A stretch of DNA of 64,000 nt from Flavobacterium chungbukense (lineage in GTDB: Bacteria; Bacteroidota; Bacteroidia; Flavobacteriales; Flavobacteriaceae): contig NZ_JAJGZV010000007.1 in NCBI RefSeq assembly GCF_020805785.1, positions 1 to 64,000 on the forward strand, read 5' to 3'. The translations under genes and the position numbers were made by a program. The notes beneath the pieces are model-generated. The model was not told the origin of the DNA. It was given only the letters and a program-made list of their open reading frames with translations, and did not search any database. Positions 8,070 through 16,714 of the stretch are shown here, piece after piece (the stretch's first letter is position 1; every line of letters starts with the position of its first letter).

Positions 8070-9539
8070 TTATCCAATTTTCTTCATTGCTGTCATAGAT
8101 TCTCTTAACCAAGCTCCTACTTCTTCGATAGGATGCTGGCGAATTTCTTTGTTTACAGCAATTAATACCGCATTATCTACTCCGTTTGAAGTTGAAAATG
8201 GTTTTCCGATAATGTTTGTGTCAACTTTTTTCATGAATTCAGTCAATAATGGCTTACAAGCATGATCAAATAAATAACATCCGTACTCAGCCGTATCAGA
8301 AATTACACGGTTCATTTCGAACAATTTCTTTCTTGCGATTGTGTTTGCAATCAATGGTAATTCGTGTAGTGACTCGTAGTAAGCAGATTCTTCGATGATA
8401 CCAGCTTCTGTCATTGTTTCGAAAGCCAATTCAACACCAGCTTTTACCATTGCAATCATTAATACTCCGTTATCAAAATATTCTTGCTCTGAGATTGGAG
8501 CATCTTGTGGAGCTGTTTTTTCAAAGTTTGTTTCTCCAGTTGCAGCTCTCCATTTCAACAAGTTAACATCATCATTAGCCCAGTCAGCCATCATCGTTCT
8601 TGAGAATTCTCCAGAAATGATATCGTCTTGGTGTTTTTGGAATAAAGGACGCATAATGTCTTTTAATTCTTCTGCTAATTCGTAAGCTTCGATTTTTGCA
8701 GGATTTGAAAGACGATCCATCATATTGGTGATACCTCCATGTTTCAAAGCTTCAGTGATAGTTTCCCATCCAAACTGAATTAATTTTGAAGCATAAGCAG
8801 CATCGATTCCTTTTTCAACCATTTTATCAAAACATAAAATAGATCCAGTTTGCAATAATCCGCAAAGGATAGTTTGCTCACCCATTAAATCTGATTTTAC
8901 TTCAGCTACGAAAGATGATCTTAAAACTCCAGCTCTGTGTCCTCCAGTTGCTACAGCATAAGCTTTTGCTTGATCTAAACCTAAACCGTTTGGATCATTT
9001 TCTGGATGAACCGCAATAAGAGTTGGAACTCCAAATCCTCTTTTATATTCTTCACGAACCTCAGAACCTGGACATTTAGGCGCACACATAATTACAGTGA
9101 TGTCTTTACGAATCTGCATTCCTTCTTCTACAATGTTAAATCCGTGAGAATAAGCCAAAGTAGAATCTTTTTTCATTAATGGCATAATAGCAGTTACCAC
9201 AGCTGTATGTTGTTTATCTGGTGTAAGGTTACAAACTAAGTCTGCAGTTGGAATCAATTCTTCGTAAGTTCCTACTTTGAAACCATTTTCAGAAGCATTT
9301 TTAAAAGAAGCTCTTTTTTCAGCAATTGCATCTGCACGTAATGCATAAGAAATATCTAAACCAGAATCTCTCATGTTTAATCCTTGATTCAAACCTTGTG
9401 CTCCACAACCAACAATTACAACTTTTTTTCCAGCTAATGCTGCAATTCCGTCTGCAAATTCTGATTGCTCCATAAACTCGCAAACTCCTAATTGTTCTAA
9501 TTGTAATCTAAGTGGTAATGTATTGAAATAATTTGCCAT
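8070..9539 (-). CDS. ilvC: Ketol-acid reductoisomerase, class II
   Basis: 489 residues, matching the long class II form (E. coli type) with a duplicated C-terminal helical domain. It converts acetolactate or acetohydroxybutyrate to the dihydroxy acid with NADPH and Mg2+. The Rossmann loop is VVIVGCGAQGLNQGLNMRDSG. The catalytic-domain sequences EVKSDLMGEQTILCGLL and the repeated TAEYGCYLFDHA region are visible. It is the last gene of the ilvD-ilvB-ilvN-ilvC run on the minus strand, 60 bp after ilvN, and should be controlled by the attenuator ahead of ilvD. Confidence 0.97.
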   Translation of the reverse strand: MANYFNTLPLRLQLEQLGVCEFMEQSEFADGIAALAGKKVVIVGCGAQGLNQGLNMRDSGLDISYALRADAIAEKRASFKNASENGFKVGTYEELIPTADLVCNLTPDKQHTAVVTAIMPLMKKDSTLAYSHGFNIVEEGMQIRKDITVIMCAPKCPGSEVREEYKRGFGVPTLIAVHPENDPNGLGLDQAKAYAVATGGHRAGVLRSSFVAEVKSDLMGEQTILCGLLQTGSILCFDKMVEKGIDAAYASKLIQFGWETITEALKHGGITNMMDRLSNPAKIEAYELAEELKDIMRPLFQKHQDDIISGEFSRTMMADWANDDVNLLKWRAATGETNFEKTAPQDAPISEQEYFDNGVLMIAMVKAGVELAFETMTEAGIIEESAYYESLHELPLIANTIARKKLFEMNRVISDTAEYGCYLFDHACKPLLTEFMKKVDTNIIGKPFSTSNGVDNAVLIAVNKEIRQHPIEEVGAWLRESMTAMKKIG

Positions 9540-9599
9540 TTTTGTTTTAATATTTAATGAAATGAAATTTTATAATTGATATATAACTAAGATTTTTTA

Positions 9600-10121
9600 T
9601 TATTTAAAGGTTTCCAACAAAGCAGAAATCTCCATTTTTTGTTTTGAAACTGAAATTCTTCCTGAACGTACAAACTGCATAATTCCGTATGGTTTGAATT
9701 TTTCGTATAATTCCTCAATTTCAGAACGTCTTCCTGATTTTGAAATCACAAAGAAATCACGAGAAACCGTTACAATAGTAGACTGGCTTTCTTTGATGAT
9801 ATTCTGAATTTGTTTCTCGTCAAACAACAAACTTGAAGCAATTTTAAATAGAGCATTTTCTAAGAAGATCGTTTCTTCATCTGTGTGATAAAATGCTTTT
9901 ATAACTTCGATTTGTTTCTCTATTTGTCCTACAATATTCTGAACCCATTTCTCTGTAGTATTTACTACAATGATAAATCTTGAAACATTTTCTATTTCTG
10001 ATTCTGAAACATTTAGACTTAATATGTTAATGTGACGCTTTAAGAATATTCCAGATATTCTATTCAACAATCCCACGTTATTTTCTGAGTATACCGATAT
10101 GGTAAATGTTTTATCTTCCAT
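9600..10121 (-). CDS. ilvN: Acetolactate synthase small (regulatory) subunit
   Basis: About 173 residues from the ATG at 10119-10121 (MEDKTFTISVYSENNVG). A longer frame begins nine codons upstream but the ACT domain starts right after this Met. Residues 1-75 form an ACT domain (GLLNRISGIFLKRHINILSL) that binds valine for feedback control. The second half (FFVISKSGRRSEIEELYEKF) is the ALS small-subunit C-terminal domain. The partner is IlvB, encoded just upstream. The 90-bp gap to ilvB holds a repeat element. Confidence 0.93.
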   Translation of the reverse strand: MEDKTFTISVYSENNVGLLNRISGIFLKRHINILSLNVSESEIENVSRFIIVVNTTEKWVQNIVGQIEKQIEVIKAFYHTDEETIFLENALFKIASSLLFDEKQIQNIIKESQSTIVTVSRDFFVISKSGRRSEIEELYEKFKPYGIMQFVRSGRISVSKQKMEISALLETFK

Positions 10122-10142
10122 TTGTTTTTTTAGTTTTATTTG

Positions 10143-10206
10143 TTTCAAGATTCATGTTTCAGGTTCTGCTGAGAACGTGAAACTTGAAACTTGAAACCTG
10201 AAACTT
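10143..10206. repeat. Imperfect palindrome built of GAAACTTGAAAC words
   Basis: Left arm GTTTCAAGATTCATGTTTCAGG and right arm with GAAACTTGAAACCTGAAAC can fold into an imperfect stem between ilvB and ilvN. The right arm is a tandem of near-identical GAAACYTG words. Part of a broader set of intergenic palindromes in this window. Confidence 0.55.
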
Positions 10207-10211
10207 TTTTC

Positions 10212-11900
10212 CTAGCTTAATCTAATTTCTGAAACACACGCTCCTGTTGGAATCATTGGAAAAACGTTATTTTCCTTTTCCACCATGACTTCTAAGAAGT
10301 AAGATTCTTTAGAAGCAAGCATTTCTGCAACTGCTCCGTCTAAATCATCGCGACTTGTTACTTTTTTAGATTTAATATGGTATCCTTCTGCAATGGCAAC
10401 AAAATTTGGATTAATCATTTTTGTTGATGCATATCGGTTGTCAAAAAACAATTCCTGCCATTGACGTACCATTCCTAAAAATTCATTATTTAAAATAACA
10501 ATCTTAACCGGAACTTGAGTTTGGAAAATAGTACCCAATTCCTGAATTGTCATTTGGAAACCACCATCACCAATAATCGCTACAACTTCGCGTTCTGGTT
10601 TACCCATTTTTGCTCCAATTGCTGCTGGAAGTGCAAATCCCATTGTTCCTAAACCTCCAGAAGTGATATTACTTTTGGTTGAATTAAACTTAGCATAACG
10701 ACAAGCAAACATTTGGTGTTGTCCAACATCTGAAACGATAATGGCATCTCCGTTTGAATGTTTATTGATCATTTCGATAGTTTCTCCCATCGAAATTCCT
10801 TTGCCGTTTGTTGGATTTAATTCTTCTTTGATTACAGAATTGAATTCAACTTCTCTTAAAGCTTTAAATTCGTTAAGCCATAAATCGTGCGATTTTGCAT
10901 CTAATAATGGCAATAAAGCAACTAAAGATTCTTTTACATCTCCTAAAACAGCTACTTCAGTCTTAACGTTTTTATCTACTTCTGCAGGATCAATTTCAAA
11001 GTGAATTACTTTTGCCTGTTTTGCATATGTTTTTAAATTACCCGTAACACGGTCGTCAAAACGCATTCCGAACGCAATTAAAACATCACATTCGTTTGTT
11101 AATAAATTAGGCGCATAATTTCCGTGCATTCCTAGCATTCCAACATTTAACGGATGATCTGTCGGTAAAGCTGAAAGCCCTAAAATTGTCCATGCAGACG
11201 GAATTCCAGATTTTTCAATTACGGCTTTAAATTCTTCTTCTGCTTTTCCAAGTATAATACCTTGTCCAAAAACGATTAAAGGTTTTTTTGCATTATTGAT
11301 CAAAGCTGCCGCTTCAGCAACTTTATCTAAATTTAATTTCGGAACTGGAACATAACTTCTAATTCCTGTACATTTTTCATAACTAAAATCAAACTCATCA
11401 AACTGAGCGTTTTTAGTAATATCAATCAATACAGGTCCTGGACGTCCAGAACGAGCAATGTAAAATGCTTTTGCAATAATTTCTGGAATTTGAGAAGCTT
11501 CAGTTACCTGAAAATTCCATTTTGTTACTGGAGTTGAAATTCCAATAATATCCGTTTCCTGAAATGCATCAGAACCTAATAAATGTCTTCCAACTTGTCC
11601 AGTAATACAAACCATTGGAGTTGAATCGATCTGAGCATCAGCGATTCCTGTAACCAAATTAGTTGCTCCTGGTCCAGAAGTAGCAATTGCCACTCCTACT
11701 TTTCCTGTAGCTCTCGCATAACCTTGAGCTGCATGTGTTGCACCTTGTTCGTGACGTACTAAAACGTGGTGTAACTGATCTTGAAATTTATATAACTCGT
11801 CGTAAACCGGCATGATTGCTCCACCTGGATAACCATAAACCAAATCTACTCCTTCTTCTAACAAACATCTTATAACGGCTTCTGCCCCTGATATTCTCAT
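10212..11900 (-). CDS. ilvB: Acetolactate synthase large (catalytic) subunit
   Basis: 562 residues from the ATG at 11898-11900 (MRISGAEAVIRCLLEEGVD); an upstream TTG-type extension lies in repeat-derived sequence and is unlikely. It joins two pyruvates, or pyruvate and 2-oxobutyrate, using thiamine diphosphate and FAD. Visible landmarks are YGYPGGAIMPVYDEL with the catalytic Glu region (VRHEQGATHAAQGYARATG) and the ThDP motif GDGGFQMTIQELGTI ending in LNN. It sits between ilvD and ilvN on the same strand. Confidence 0.96.
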   Translation of the reverse strand: MRISGAEAVIRCLLEEGVDLVYGYPGGAIMPVYDELYKFQDQLHHVLVRHEQGATHAAQGYARATGKVGVAIATSGPGATNLVTGIADAQIDSTPMVCITGQVGRHLLGSDAFQETDIIGISTPVTKWNFQVTEASQIPEIIAKAFYIARSGRPGPVLIDITKNAQFDEFDFSYEKCTGIRSYVPVPKLNLDKVAEAAALINNAKKPLIVFGQGIILGKAEEEFKAVIEKSGIPSAWTILGLSALPTDHPLNVGMLGMHGNYAPNLLTNECDVLIAFGMRFDDRVTGNLKTYAKQAKVIHFEIDPAEVDKNVKTEVAVLGDVKESLVALLPLLDAKSHDLWLNEFKALREVEFNSVIKEELNPTNGKGISMGETIEMINKHSNGDAIIVSDVGQHQMFACRYAKFNSTKSNITSGGLGTMGFALPAAIGAKMGKPEREVVAIIGDGGFQMTIQELGTIFQTQVPVKIVILNNEFLGMVRQWQELFFDNRYASTKMINPNFVAIAEGYHIKSKKVTSRDDLDGAVAEMLASKESYFLEVMVEKENNVFPMIPTGACVSEIRLS

Positions 11901-11936
11901 AGTATATTGTTTTTTCAATTTCAATAGCAATGTCAA

Positions 11937-12075
11937 AAATCAAAATTCACTGGCAATGTCAAAAATCAATTTCAATGATAAATTTTAAATTGATCTTTAA
12001 TATTTCTACTTTTTATTGCAATTGATTTTTGTTATTTTTATTGATATTGTCATTGATTTTTGAAATTGTTATTGT
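11937..12075. repeat. Low-complexity palindromic spacer of CAATGTCAAAAATCAA words
   Basis: The word CAATGTCAAAAATCAA occurs twice (starting near 11930 and 11953). Its complement-like form TTGATATTGTCATTGATTTTTG occurs near 12040-12060, so the two halves can pair. It fills the ilvD-ilvB gap. Similar wording appears at 24076-24160. Confidence 0.5.
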
Positions 12076-12079
12076 AAAA

Positions 12080-13753
12080 TTAATTATCGGTAACGCAACC
12101 TGTAGAAGCGCTTGACACCGATCTAGCGTATTTAAGTAAAACCCCTCTGTCAACTTTTAAAGCCGGCTGAACCCAAGCCGCTTTTCTAGCTGCAAATTCT
12201 TCGTCAGATATCTTCAGGTCGATTGTATTTTTTACGGCATCGATAGCGATTATATCTCCATCTTTTACGAGTGCAATACCTCCACCATCATATGCTTCTG
12301 GTGTAACGTGTCCTACCACGAAACCGTGTGAACCTCCGGAGAATCTACCATCTGTAATCAGTGCACAGGTGCTTCCTAACCCAGCTCCAATAATGGCTGA
12401 TGTAGGTTTTAGCATTTCAGGCATTCCCGGACCACCTTTTGGTCCACAACCTCTGATGACGACTACATTACCTGGTTTAATTTTTCCGGCCTGAAGACCT
12501 GGTATTACTTCAAATTCACCTTCAAATACGACAGCTGGTCCTTCAAAATATTCTCCTTCTTTACCGCTGATTTTTGCTACAGCACCTTCAGAAGCTAGAT
12601 TTCCGTATAAAACCTGAATATTTCCTGTTGGTTTTAATGCTTTTTGAATTTCATGAATTACTTCCTGTCCATCTTGTAAATCTGGAGTAGAAGCTAAATT
12701 TTCAGCTACCGTTTTTCCTGTTACAGTTAAACAATCCCCGTGAATAAGACCTACTTTTAATAAATATTTCATTACTGCAGGAATACCTCCAACTTCGTGA
12801 ACATCTTCCATCATATATTTACCACTTGGTTTCATATCGGCAAGAACCGGAGTTCTATCATTAATTGCCTGAAAATCATCCAATGTAATTTTGATACCAA
12901 CAGAATGTGCCATCGCAATTAAGTGCATAACCGCATTTGTAGAACCTCCTAAAACAGCTACAATTGTAATAGCATTTTCGAAAGCCTTACGAGTCATAAT
13001 ATCTCTTGGCTTAATATCTTTTTCTAATAAAATTTTGATAGCAGCTCCAGCAGCAAGGCATTCATCTCTCTTTTCCTGACTTAAAGCAGGGTTTGATGAA
13101 CTATATGGTAAACTCATTCCCAATGCTTCGATTGCAGAAGACATTGTGTTTGCCGTATACATACCTCCGCAAGCACCAGCACCTGGACAAGCATTTTGAA
13201 TAACACCTTTAAAATCTTCTGGAGTGATTTCTCCTTTTACTTTTTTTCCTAAAGCCTCGAAAGCAGAAACAATATTTAATGACTCTCCTTTCCATTTACC
13301 AGAATGGATAGAACCTCCATAAACCATAAGAGATGGACGGTTTAATCTTCCCATTGCGATTAACGCTCCAGGCATATTTTTATCACAGCCAGGAATTGCG
13401 ATGATACTATCGTACCATTGTGCTCCAGCAACTGTTTCGATAGAATCTGCGATTACATCACGAGAAACTAATGAATAACGCATTCCTTCAGTTCCGTTTG
13501 AAATTCCGTCACTGACACCAATGGTATTAAAAATAAGTCCGACAAGATCTGCATCCCAAACACCTTTTTTAACATCTTTTGCTAAATCGTTCAAGTGCAT
13601 GTTACAAGTGTTACCATCGTAACCCATGCTGACAATACCAACTTGTGCTTTCTTTAAATCTTCTTCAGTTAAACCAATTCCGTACAACATGGCTTGCGCT
13701 GCAGGCTGTGTTTGATCTTGGGTGATGGTCTTGCTGTACTTATTTAATTCCAT
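12080..13753 (-). CDS. ilvD: Dihydroxy-acid dehydratase
   Basis: 557 residues. It dehydrates 2,3-dihydroxy acids to the 2-keto acid precursors of valine and isoleucine using an iron-sulfur cluster. Cluster-ligand cysteines are seen in GYDGNTCNMHL, PGCDKNMPGAL and NACPGAGACGGMYTANT. The C-terminal ITDGRFSGGSHGFVVGHVTPEA is the family signature. It is the first structural gene after the attenuator at 13783-13814, 37 bp from the terminator stem, so its expression should respond to charged tRNA-Ile/Val levels. Confidence 0.97.
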   Translation of the reverse strand: MELNKYSKTITQDQTQPAAQAMLYGIGLTEEDLKKAQVGIVSMGYDGNTCNMHLNDLAKDVKKGVWDADLVGLIFNTIGVSDGISNGTEGMRYSLVSRDVIADSIETVAGAQWYDSIIAIPGCDKNMPGALIAMGRLNRPSLMVYGGSIHSGKWKGESLNIVSAFEALGKKVKGEITPEDFKGVIQNACPGAGACGGMYTANTMSSAIEALGMSLPYSSSNPALSQEKRDECLAAGAAIKILLEKDIKPRDIMTRKAFENAITIVAVLGGSTNAVMHLIAMAHSVGIKITLDDFQAINDRTPVLADMKPSGKYMMEDVHEVGGIPAVMKYLLKVGLIHGDCLTVTGKTVAENLASTPDLQDGQEVIHEIQKALKPTGNIQVLYGNLASEGAVAKISGKEGEYFEGPAVVFEGEFEVIPGLQAGKIKPGNVVVIRGCGPKGGPGMPEMLKPTSAIIGAGLGSTCALITDGRFSGGSHGFVVGHVTPEAYDGGGIALVKDGDIIAIDAVKNTIDLKISDEEFAARKAAWVQPALKVDRGVLLKYARSVSSASTGCVTDN

Positions 13754-13782
13754 TATTGTTTTTATTTATTTTAATTTCTATT

Positions 13783-13814
13783 CAAAAAAAAACCTTCCAG
13801 TATTTGGAAGGTTT
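13783..13814 (-). terminator. Attenuator terminator ahead of ilvD
   Basis: On the minus strand AAACCTTCCA pairs with TGGAAGGTTT around a 5-base loop and runs into nine U residues (the plus-strand A-run at 13784-13792). It lies between the Ile/Val leader peptide and ilvD, so it ends transcription before the operon unless prevented. The upstream segment GGAATGTT (complement of 13842-13849) can pair 7 of 8 with AACCTTCC of the stem, a candidate antiterminator. Confidence 0.85.
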
Positions 13815-13837
13815 GTAATATAGTTTTTCAATTATAT

Positions 13838-13912
13838 TTATAACATTCCCGATGCAAATGTGTGAATCACATTGACAACAACGACAGAAGTAATAATAAT
13901 TGAGATTTGCAT
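13838..13912 (-). CDS. ilvL: Ile/Val-rich leader peptide of the ilv operon
   Basis: A 24-residue frame, too short for normal gene calling: MQISIIITSVVVVNVIH followed by TFASGML and a stop. It has three consecutive Ile codons and four consecutive Val codons, plus further Ile and Val, and is followed by a terminator and then ilvD. This is the layout of a translational attenuator. CGATGCAAAT overlapping its start codon pairs exactly with ATTTGCATCG near its end (10 bp), giving the 1:2 hairpin that competes with the antiterminator. A promoter box TACTTTTG lies about 20 bp upstream. Scarcity of Ile- or Val-tRNA should stall ribosomes here and switch the operon on. Confidence 0.85.
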   Translation of the reverse strand: MQISIIITSVVVVNVIHTFASGML

Positions 13913-13932
13913 CGCTTATTTTTTTAGTGTTA

Positions 13933-13940
13933 CAAAAGTA
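13933..13940 (-). promoter_or_regulatory. Promoter -7 box of the ilv leader transcript
   Basis: Minus-strand TACTTTTG fits the Bacteroidota consensus TAnnTTTG. It lies 20 bp before the leader start codon, so the 5' end would be only ~14 nt from the ATG. No good -33 TTG is seen at the usual distance; a T-rich patch is there instead. Confidence 0.55.
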
Positions 13941-14022
13941 TAAAAACTTTAGAAACTAAAAAAATAAAATCTCAACATTTCAAATACTTCTTGTGATTAT
14001 CTTCACTTTTTAACAGAAAATA

Positions 14023-15141
14023 TTAAACAATTGTTGATTGCCCAATACTAACATTATCATTATTAAAATACAGTAAATCATCTTTACTGAAGATAAAATT
14101 TGAAACAAACTCTCCTACTTCGTTTGTACCGAATTTAGAATCTGGTTTCAAATCAACCGTAACCACTTTGTATTCTATTGCTTTTTCTACTGCTTTATAA
14201 ATCACATTAGCCTCTTTAGTTAACCCAAAATGTTCTAACAAAAGCGCCGCTGCTAAAATCGAAGCAATCGGATTGGCAATATTTTTTCCTTTTGCCTGCG
14301 GATATGATCCATGAATTGGCTCAAACAAGGCATTTTTTTCTCCTAAAGATACTGATGGCAATAAACCAATTGATCCTGTAATTACACTTGCTTCATCAGA
14401 TAAAATATCTCCGAATAAGTTCTCAGTCAAAATGACATCAAATTGTTTCGGATTCAGAATTAACTGCATTGCGGCATTATCCACAAATAAGAAATCAAGT
14501 TTAACATCTGGATAATTTTCGCTCACTTTCTGAACTACTTTTCTCCACAATCTTGAAGTTTCCAAAACATTTGCTTTATCAACCATTGTTAGCTTTTTGC
14601 GTCGTTTTTGTGCCGATTGGAAAGCTAGATGTGTAATTCTAGTAATTTCTTCTTCTGAATATTCACATAAATCCGAAGCATGTGTTCCTTCTTCATTAAG
14701 TGTTTTAGCTCCAAAATAAGCTCCACCTGTTAATTCTCTAAAAATGGTAAAATCAGCTCCTTCAATAATTTCTCTTTTTAAAGGAGAAGCTTCGATCAAG
14801 GCTTTATAAGGTTTTATAGGACGAATATTAGCAAATAATCCTAATTCTTTTCGCAGTTTCAGTAATCCTTGCTCAGGACGAACTTTTGCATTTGGATTGT
14901 TATCATATTTCGGATCTCCGATTGCACCGAGCAAAACTGCATCTGTATTTAAGCACAGATTGAGCGTTTGCTCCGGTAAAGGACTTCCTGTTTTATCGAT
15001 AGCAACCGCTCCCATAAGGGCTTCTTCAAAAACAAATTCGTGATTGTACACTTCGCCAATGGCATACAAAGCTTTCTTAGCTTGTAAAATTACTTCAGGC
15101 CCAATTCCATCTCCTGGTAAAACTGCTATTTTCAAATTCAT
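14023..15141 (-). CDS. leuB: 3-isopropylmalate dehydrogenase
   Basis: 372 residues, of normal length. It oxidises and decarboxylates 3-isopropylmalate with NAD+ and a divalent metal. Seen: the N-terminal AVLPGDGIGPEVI, the substrate arginines in LLKLRKELGLFANIRP, the YSEEEITRITHLAFQSA region, and the C-terminal NLFGDILSDEASVITGSIGLLPS signature with metal-binding aspartates. It follows leuA on the minus strand after a 242-bp repeat-rich gap. leuC and leuD, which usually lie close by, are not in this window. Confidence 0.96.
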   Translation of the reverse strand: MNLKIAVLPGDGIGPEVILQAKKALYAIGEVYNHEFVFEEALMGAVAIDKTGSPLPEQTLNLCLNTDAVLLGAIGDPKYDNNPNAKVRPEQGLLKLRKELGLFANIRPIKPYKALIEASPLKREIIEGADFTIFRELTGGAYFGAKTLNEEGTHASDLCEYSEEEITRITHLAFQSAQKRRKKLTMVDKANVLETSRLWRKVVQKVSENYPDVKLDFLFVDNAAMQLILNPKQFDVILTENLFGDILSDEASVITGSIGLLPSVSLGEKNALFEPIHGSYPQAKGKNIANPIASILAAALLLEHFGLTKEANVIYKAVEKAIEYKVVTVDLKPDSKFGTNEVGEFVSNFIFSKDDLLYFNNDNVSIGQSTIV

Positions 15142-15188
15142 AATGCCTCGTTCTTTATGTATTTAAATCCTTATTTTTTCTTTTACTC

Positions 15189-15342
15189 TAGATTGCAACT
15201 ATTTCTTAACACATAGAATCATAGATTTTAGCAATCTACAAAAGGCGTTTCACTTGCATGAACAAACATAGCTATGTGTGAGAAACTAGTTTCTTTTGGT
15301 ATTCCTTTTATACATTTAAAAACCTATGTTTCTATGTGTTAA
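15189..15342. repeat. Composite palindromic element between leuA and leuB
   Basis: Three nested or adjacent symmetries: TAGATTGC (15189-15196) with GCAATCTA (15231-15238); TTAACACATAGAA (15206-15218) with its exact complement at 15330-15342; and the central palindrome CATAGCTATG at 15267-15276. It has no coding frame. The 13-bp outer arms 111 bp apart recall a small mobile-type element, but no target duplication is evident. Confidence 0.6.
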
Positions 15343-15383
15343 AAGATTTTTATCTTTCTTCTTGCTCTATTATCTTTTAAAAA

Positions 15384-16565
15384 CTAACTTCTGATCAAAT
15401 CTCCTTCTATTTTAGAAGCTTCAATAATTTGATGAATATCTGCGTCTAAAACCTCTTTTTTGATATCTGCGAATTTCAAGAATTCAACATAAACGATATC
15501 CAATTGTACTTTTGTCAATTCGTAACCTACTTTTTTAGCTCTATAAGCCAAAGCTGCTCTTCCGCTTCTTGCTGTTAAAATAATTGAAGACTCATTAACT
15601 CCAACGTCTAGTGGATCCATAATTTCGTAAGTTGCTCTGTTTTTAATTACACCATCTTGGTGAATTCCAGAACTGTGTGCGAAAGCATTTGCTCCAACAA
15701 TAGCTTTATTTGGCTGTACAATCATTCCCATACTTTCAGAAACCAAACGACTCATTTCGTTTAATTCTCTAGTATTAATATTTGTATCTAAATTTAAGTA
15801 AGGATGCTGCTTGAAAATCATCACCACTTCTTCAAGTGCAGTATTTCCAGCTCTTTCACCAATACCATTAATAGTACACTCAATTTGTCTTGCACCATTT
15901 ATAGCTCCTGCGATTGAATTTGCAGTTGCCATTCCTAAATCGTTATGACAGTGGCATGAAAGGATTACATTTTCGATTCCTTTTACGTTTTCTTTTAGGT
16001 ATTTAATTTTTGCTCCGTATTCTTCAGGAAGACAATATCCTGTTGTATCAGGAATATTTAATACAGTAGCACCAGATTTAATCACTTCCTCACAAACTTT
16101 TGCTAAGAATGCATTGTCTGTTCTACCGGCGTCTTCTGCGTAGAATTCTACATCTTCTACATATGATTTTGCGTGTGCTACAGCATATTTTGCTCTTGCA
16201 ATAATATCTTCAGGCGTAGTTTGTAATTTGTGGAGGATATGAGATTGTGAAGTTCCGATTCCAGTATGGATTCTAGGTTTCTTAGCATGCTTTAAGGCAG
16301 CTGCAGCAACATCAATGTCGTTTTTAACGGCTCTTGTTAGTCCGCAGACCGTTGCATTTTCTACAATTTTACAAATCTCAGAGACCGATAAAAAATCGCC
16401 TGGACTTGACACAGGAAAGCCTGCTTCGATAATGTCAACTCCCATTTTGTCTAGTCGTTCTGCAATAACTAATTTTTGCTTTGTATCTAACTTACATCCT
16501 GGAACTTGTTCACCATCTCGCAAAGTGGTGTCAAAAATTTGAACTTTCTCTCTATTCATATTCAT
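15384..16565 (-). CDS. leuA: 2-isopropylmalate synthase, short form
   Basis: 393 residues. It condenses acetyl-CoA and 2-oxoisovalerate, the first step of leucine synthesis. The HMGL-like TIM barrel is clear: IFDTTLRDGEQVPGCKLD at the N terminus, CHCHNDLGMATANSIAGA for the metal site, and GIGERAGNTALEEV. A GIHQDGV motif follows. It stops shortly after the barrel and linker, so the ~100-residue C-terminal leucine-binding regulatory domain of ~500-residue enzymes is missing. Feedback control may therefore differ. The first ATG (16563-16565) is followed by a second two codons on. A homocitrate or citramalate role is less likely beside leuB. Confidence 0.88.
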   Translation of the reverse strand: MNMNREKVQIFDTTLRDGEQVPGCKLDTKQKLVIAERLDKMGVDIIEAGFPVSSPGDFLSVSEICKIVENATVCGLTRAVKNDIDVAAAALKHAKKPRIHTGIGTSQSHILHKLQTTPEDIIARAKYAVAHAKSYVEDVEFYAEDAGRTDNAFLAKVCEEVIKSGATVLNIPDTTGYCLPEEYGAKIKYLKENVKGIENVILSCHCHNDLGMATANSIAGAINGARQIECTINGIGERAGNTALEEVVMIFKQHPYLNLDTNINTRELNEMSRLVSESMGMIVQPNKAIVGANAFAHSSGIHQDGVIKNRATYEIMDPLDVGVNESSIILTARSGRAALAYRAKKVGYELTKVQLDIVYVEFLKFADIKKEVLDADIHQIIEASKIEGDLIRS

Positions 16566-16594
16566 TAATTTAATGTAATTTCACATCTTGATAA

Positions 16595-16621
16595 CAAATA
16601 TATATTGTACTATCGCAGTAC
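16595..16621 (-). promoter_or_regulatory. Possible leuA promoter with adjacent palindrome
   Basis: Minus-strand TATATTTG (16595-16602) fits the -7 box TAnnTTTG, 30 bp before the leuA start. GTACT-ATCGC-AGTAC, a 5-bp-arm palindrome at 16607-16621, lies just upstream and could be an operator in this divergent region. No Leu-rich leader peptide was found here. Confidence 0.45.
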
Positions 16622-16714
16622 GAAATTCATTTTAATGAAATTATACTGTTCATAAAACGATTTATACCTTATTAAAAACTTAATTATCAATAAGTTACAT
16701 TATTATTTTTTACA

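Noticed and set aside
8020..8265. Plus-strand frame over the end of ilvC
   Set aside because: Antisense to the ilvC C terminus; no motif and no promoter.
11930..12075. CRISPR-like array between ilvB and ilvD
   Set aside because: Repeated words are adjacent and partly self-complementary with no regular spacers and no cas genes; it is a low-complexity palindrome.
16566..16714. Leucine leader peptide before leuA
   Set aside because: The only short frame there (MNFVLR) has no Leu run and no terminator stem follows it.
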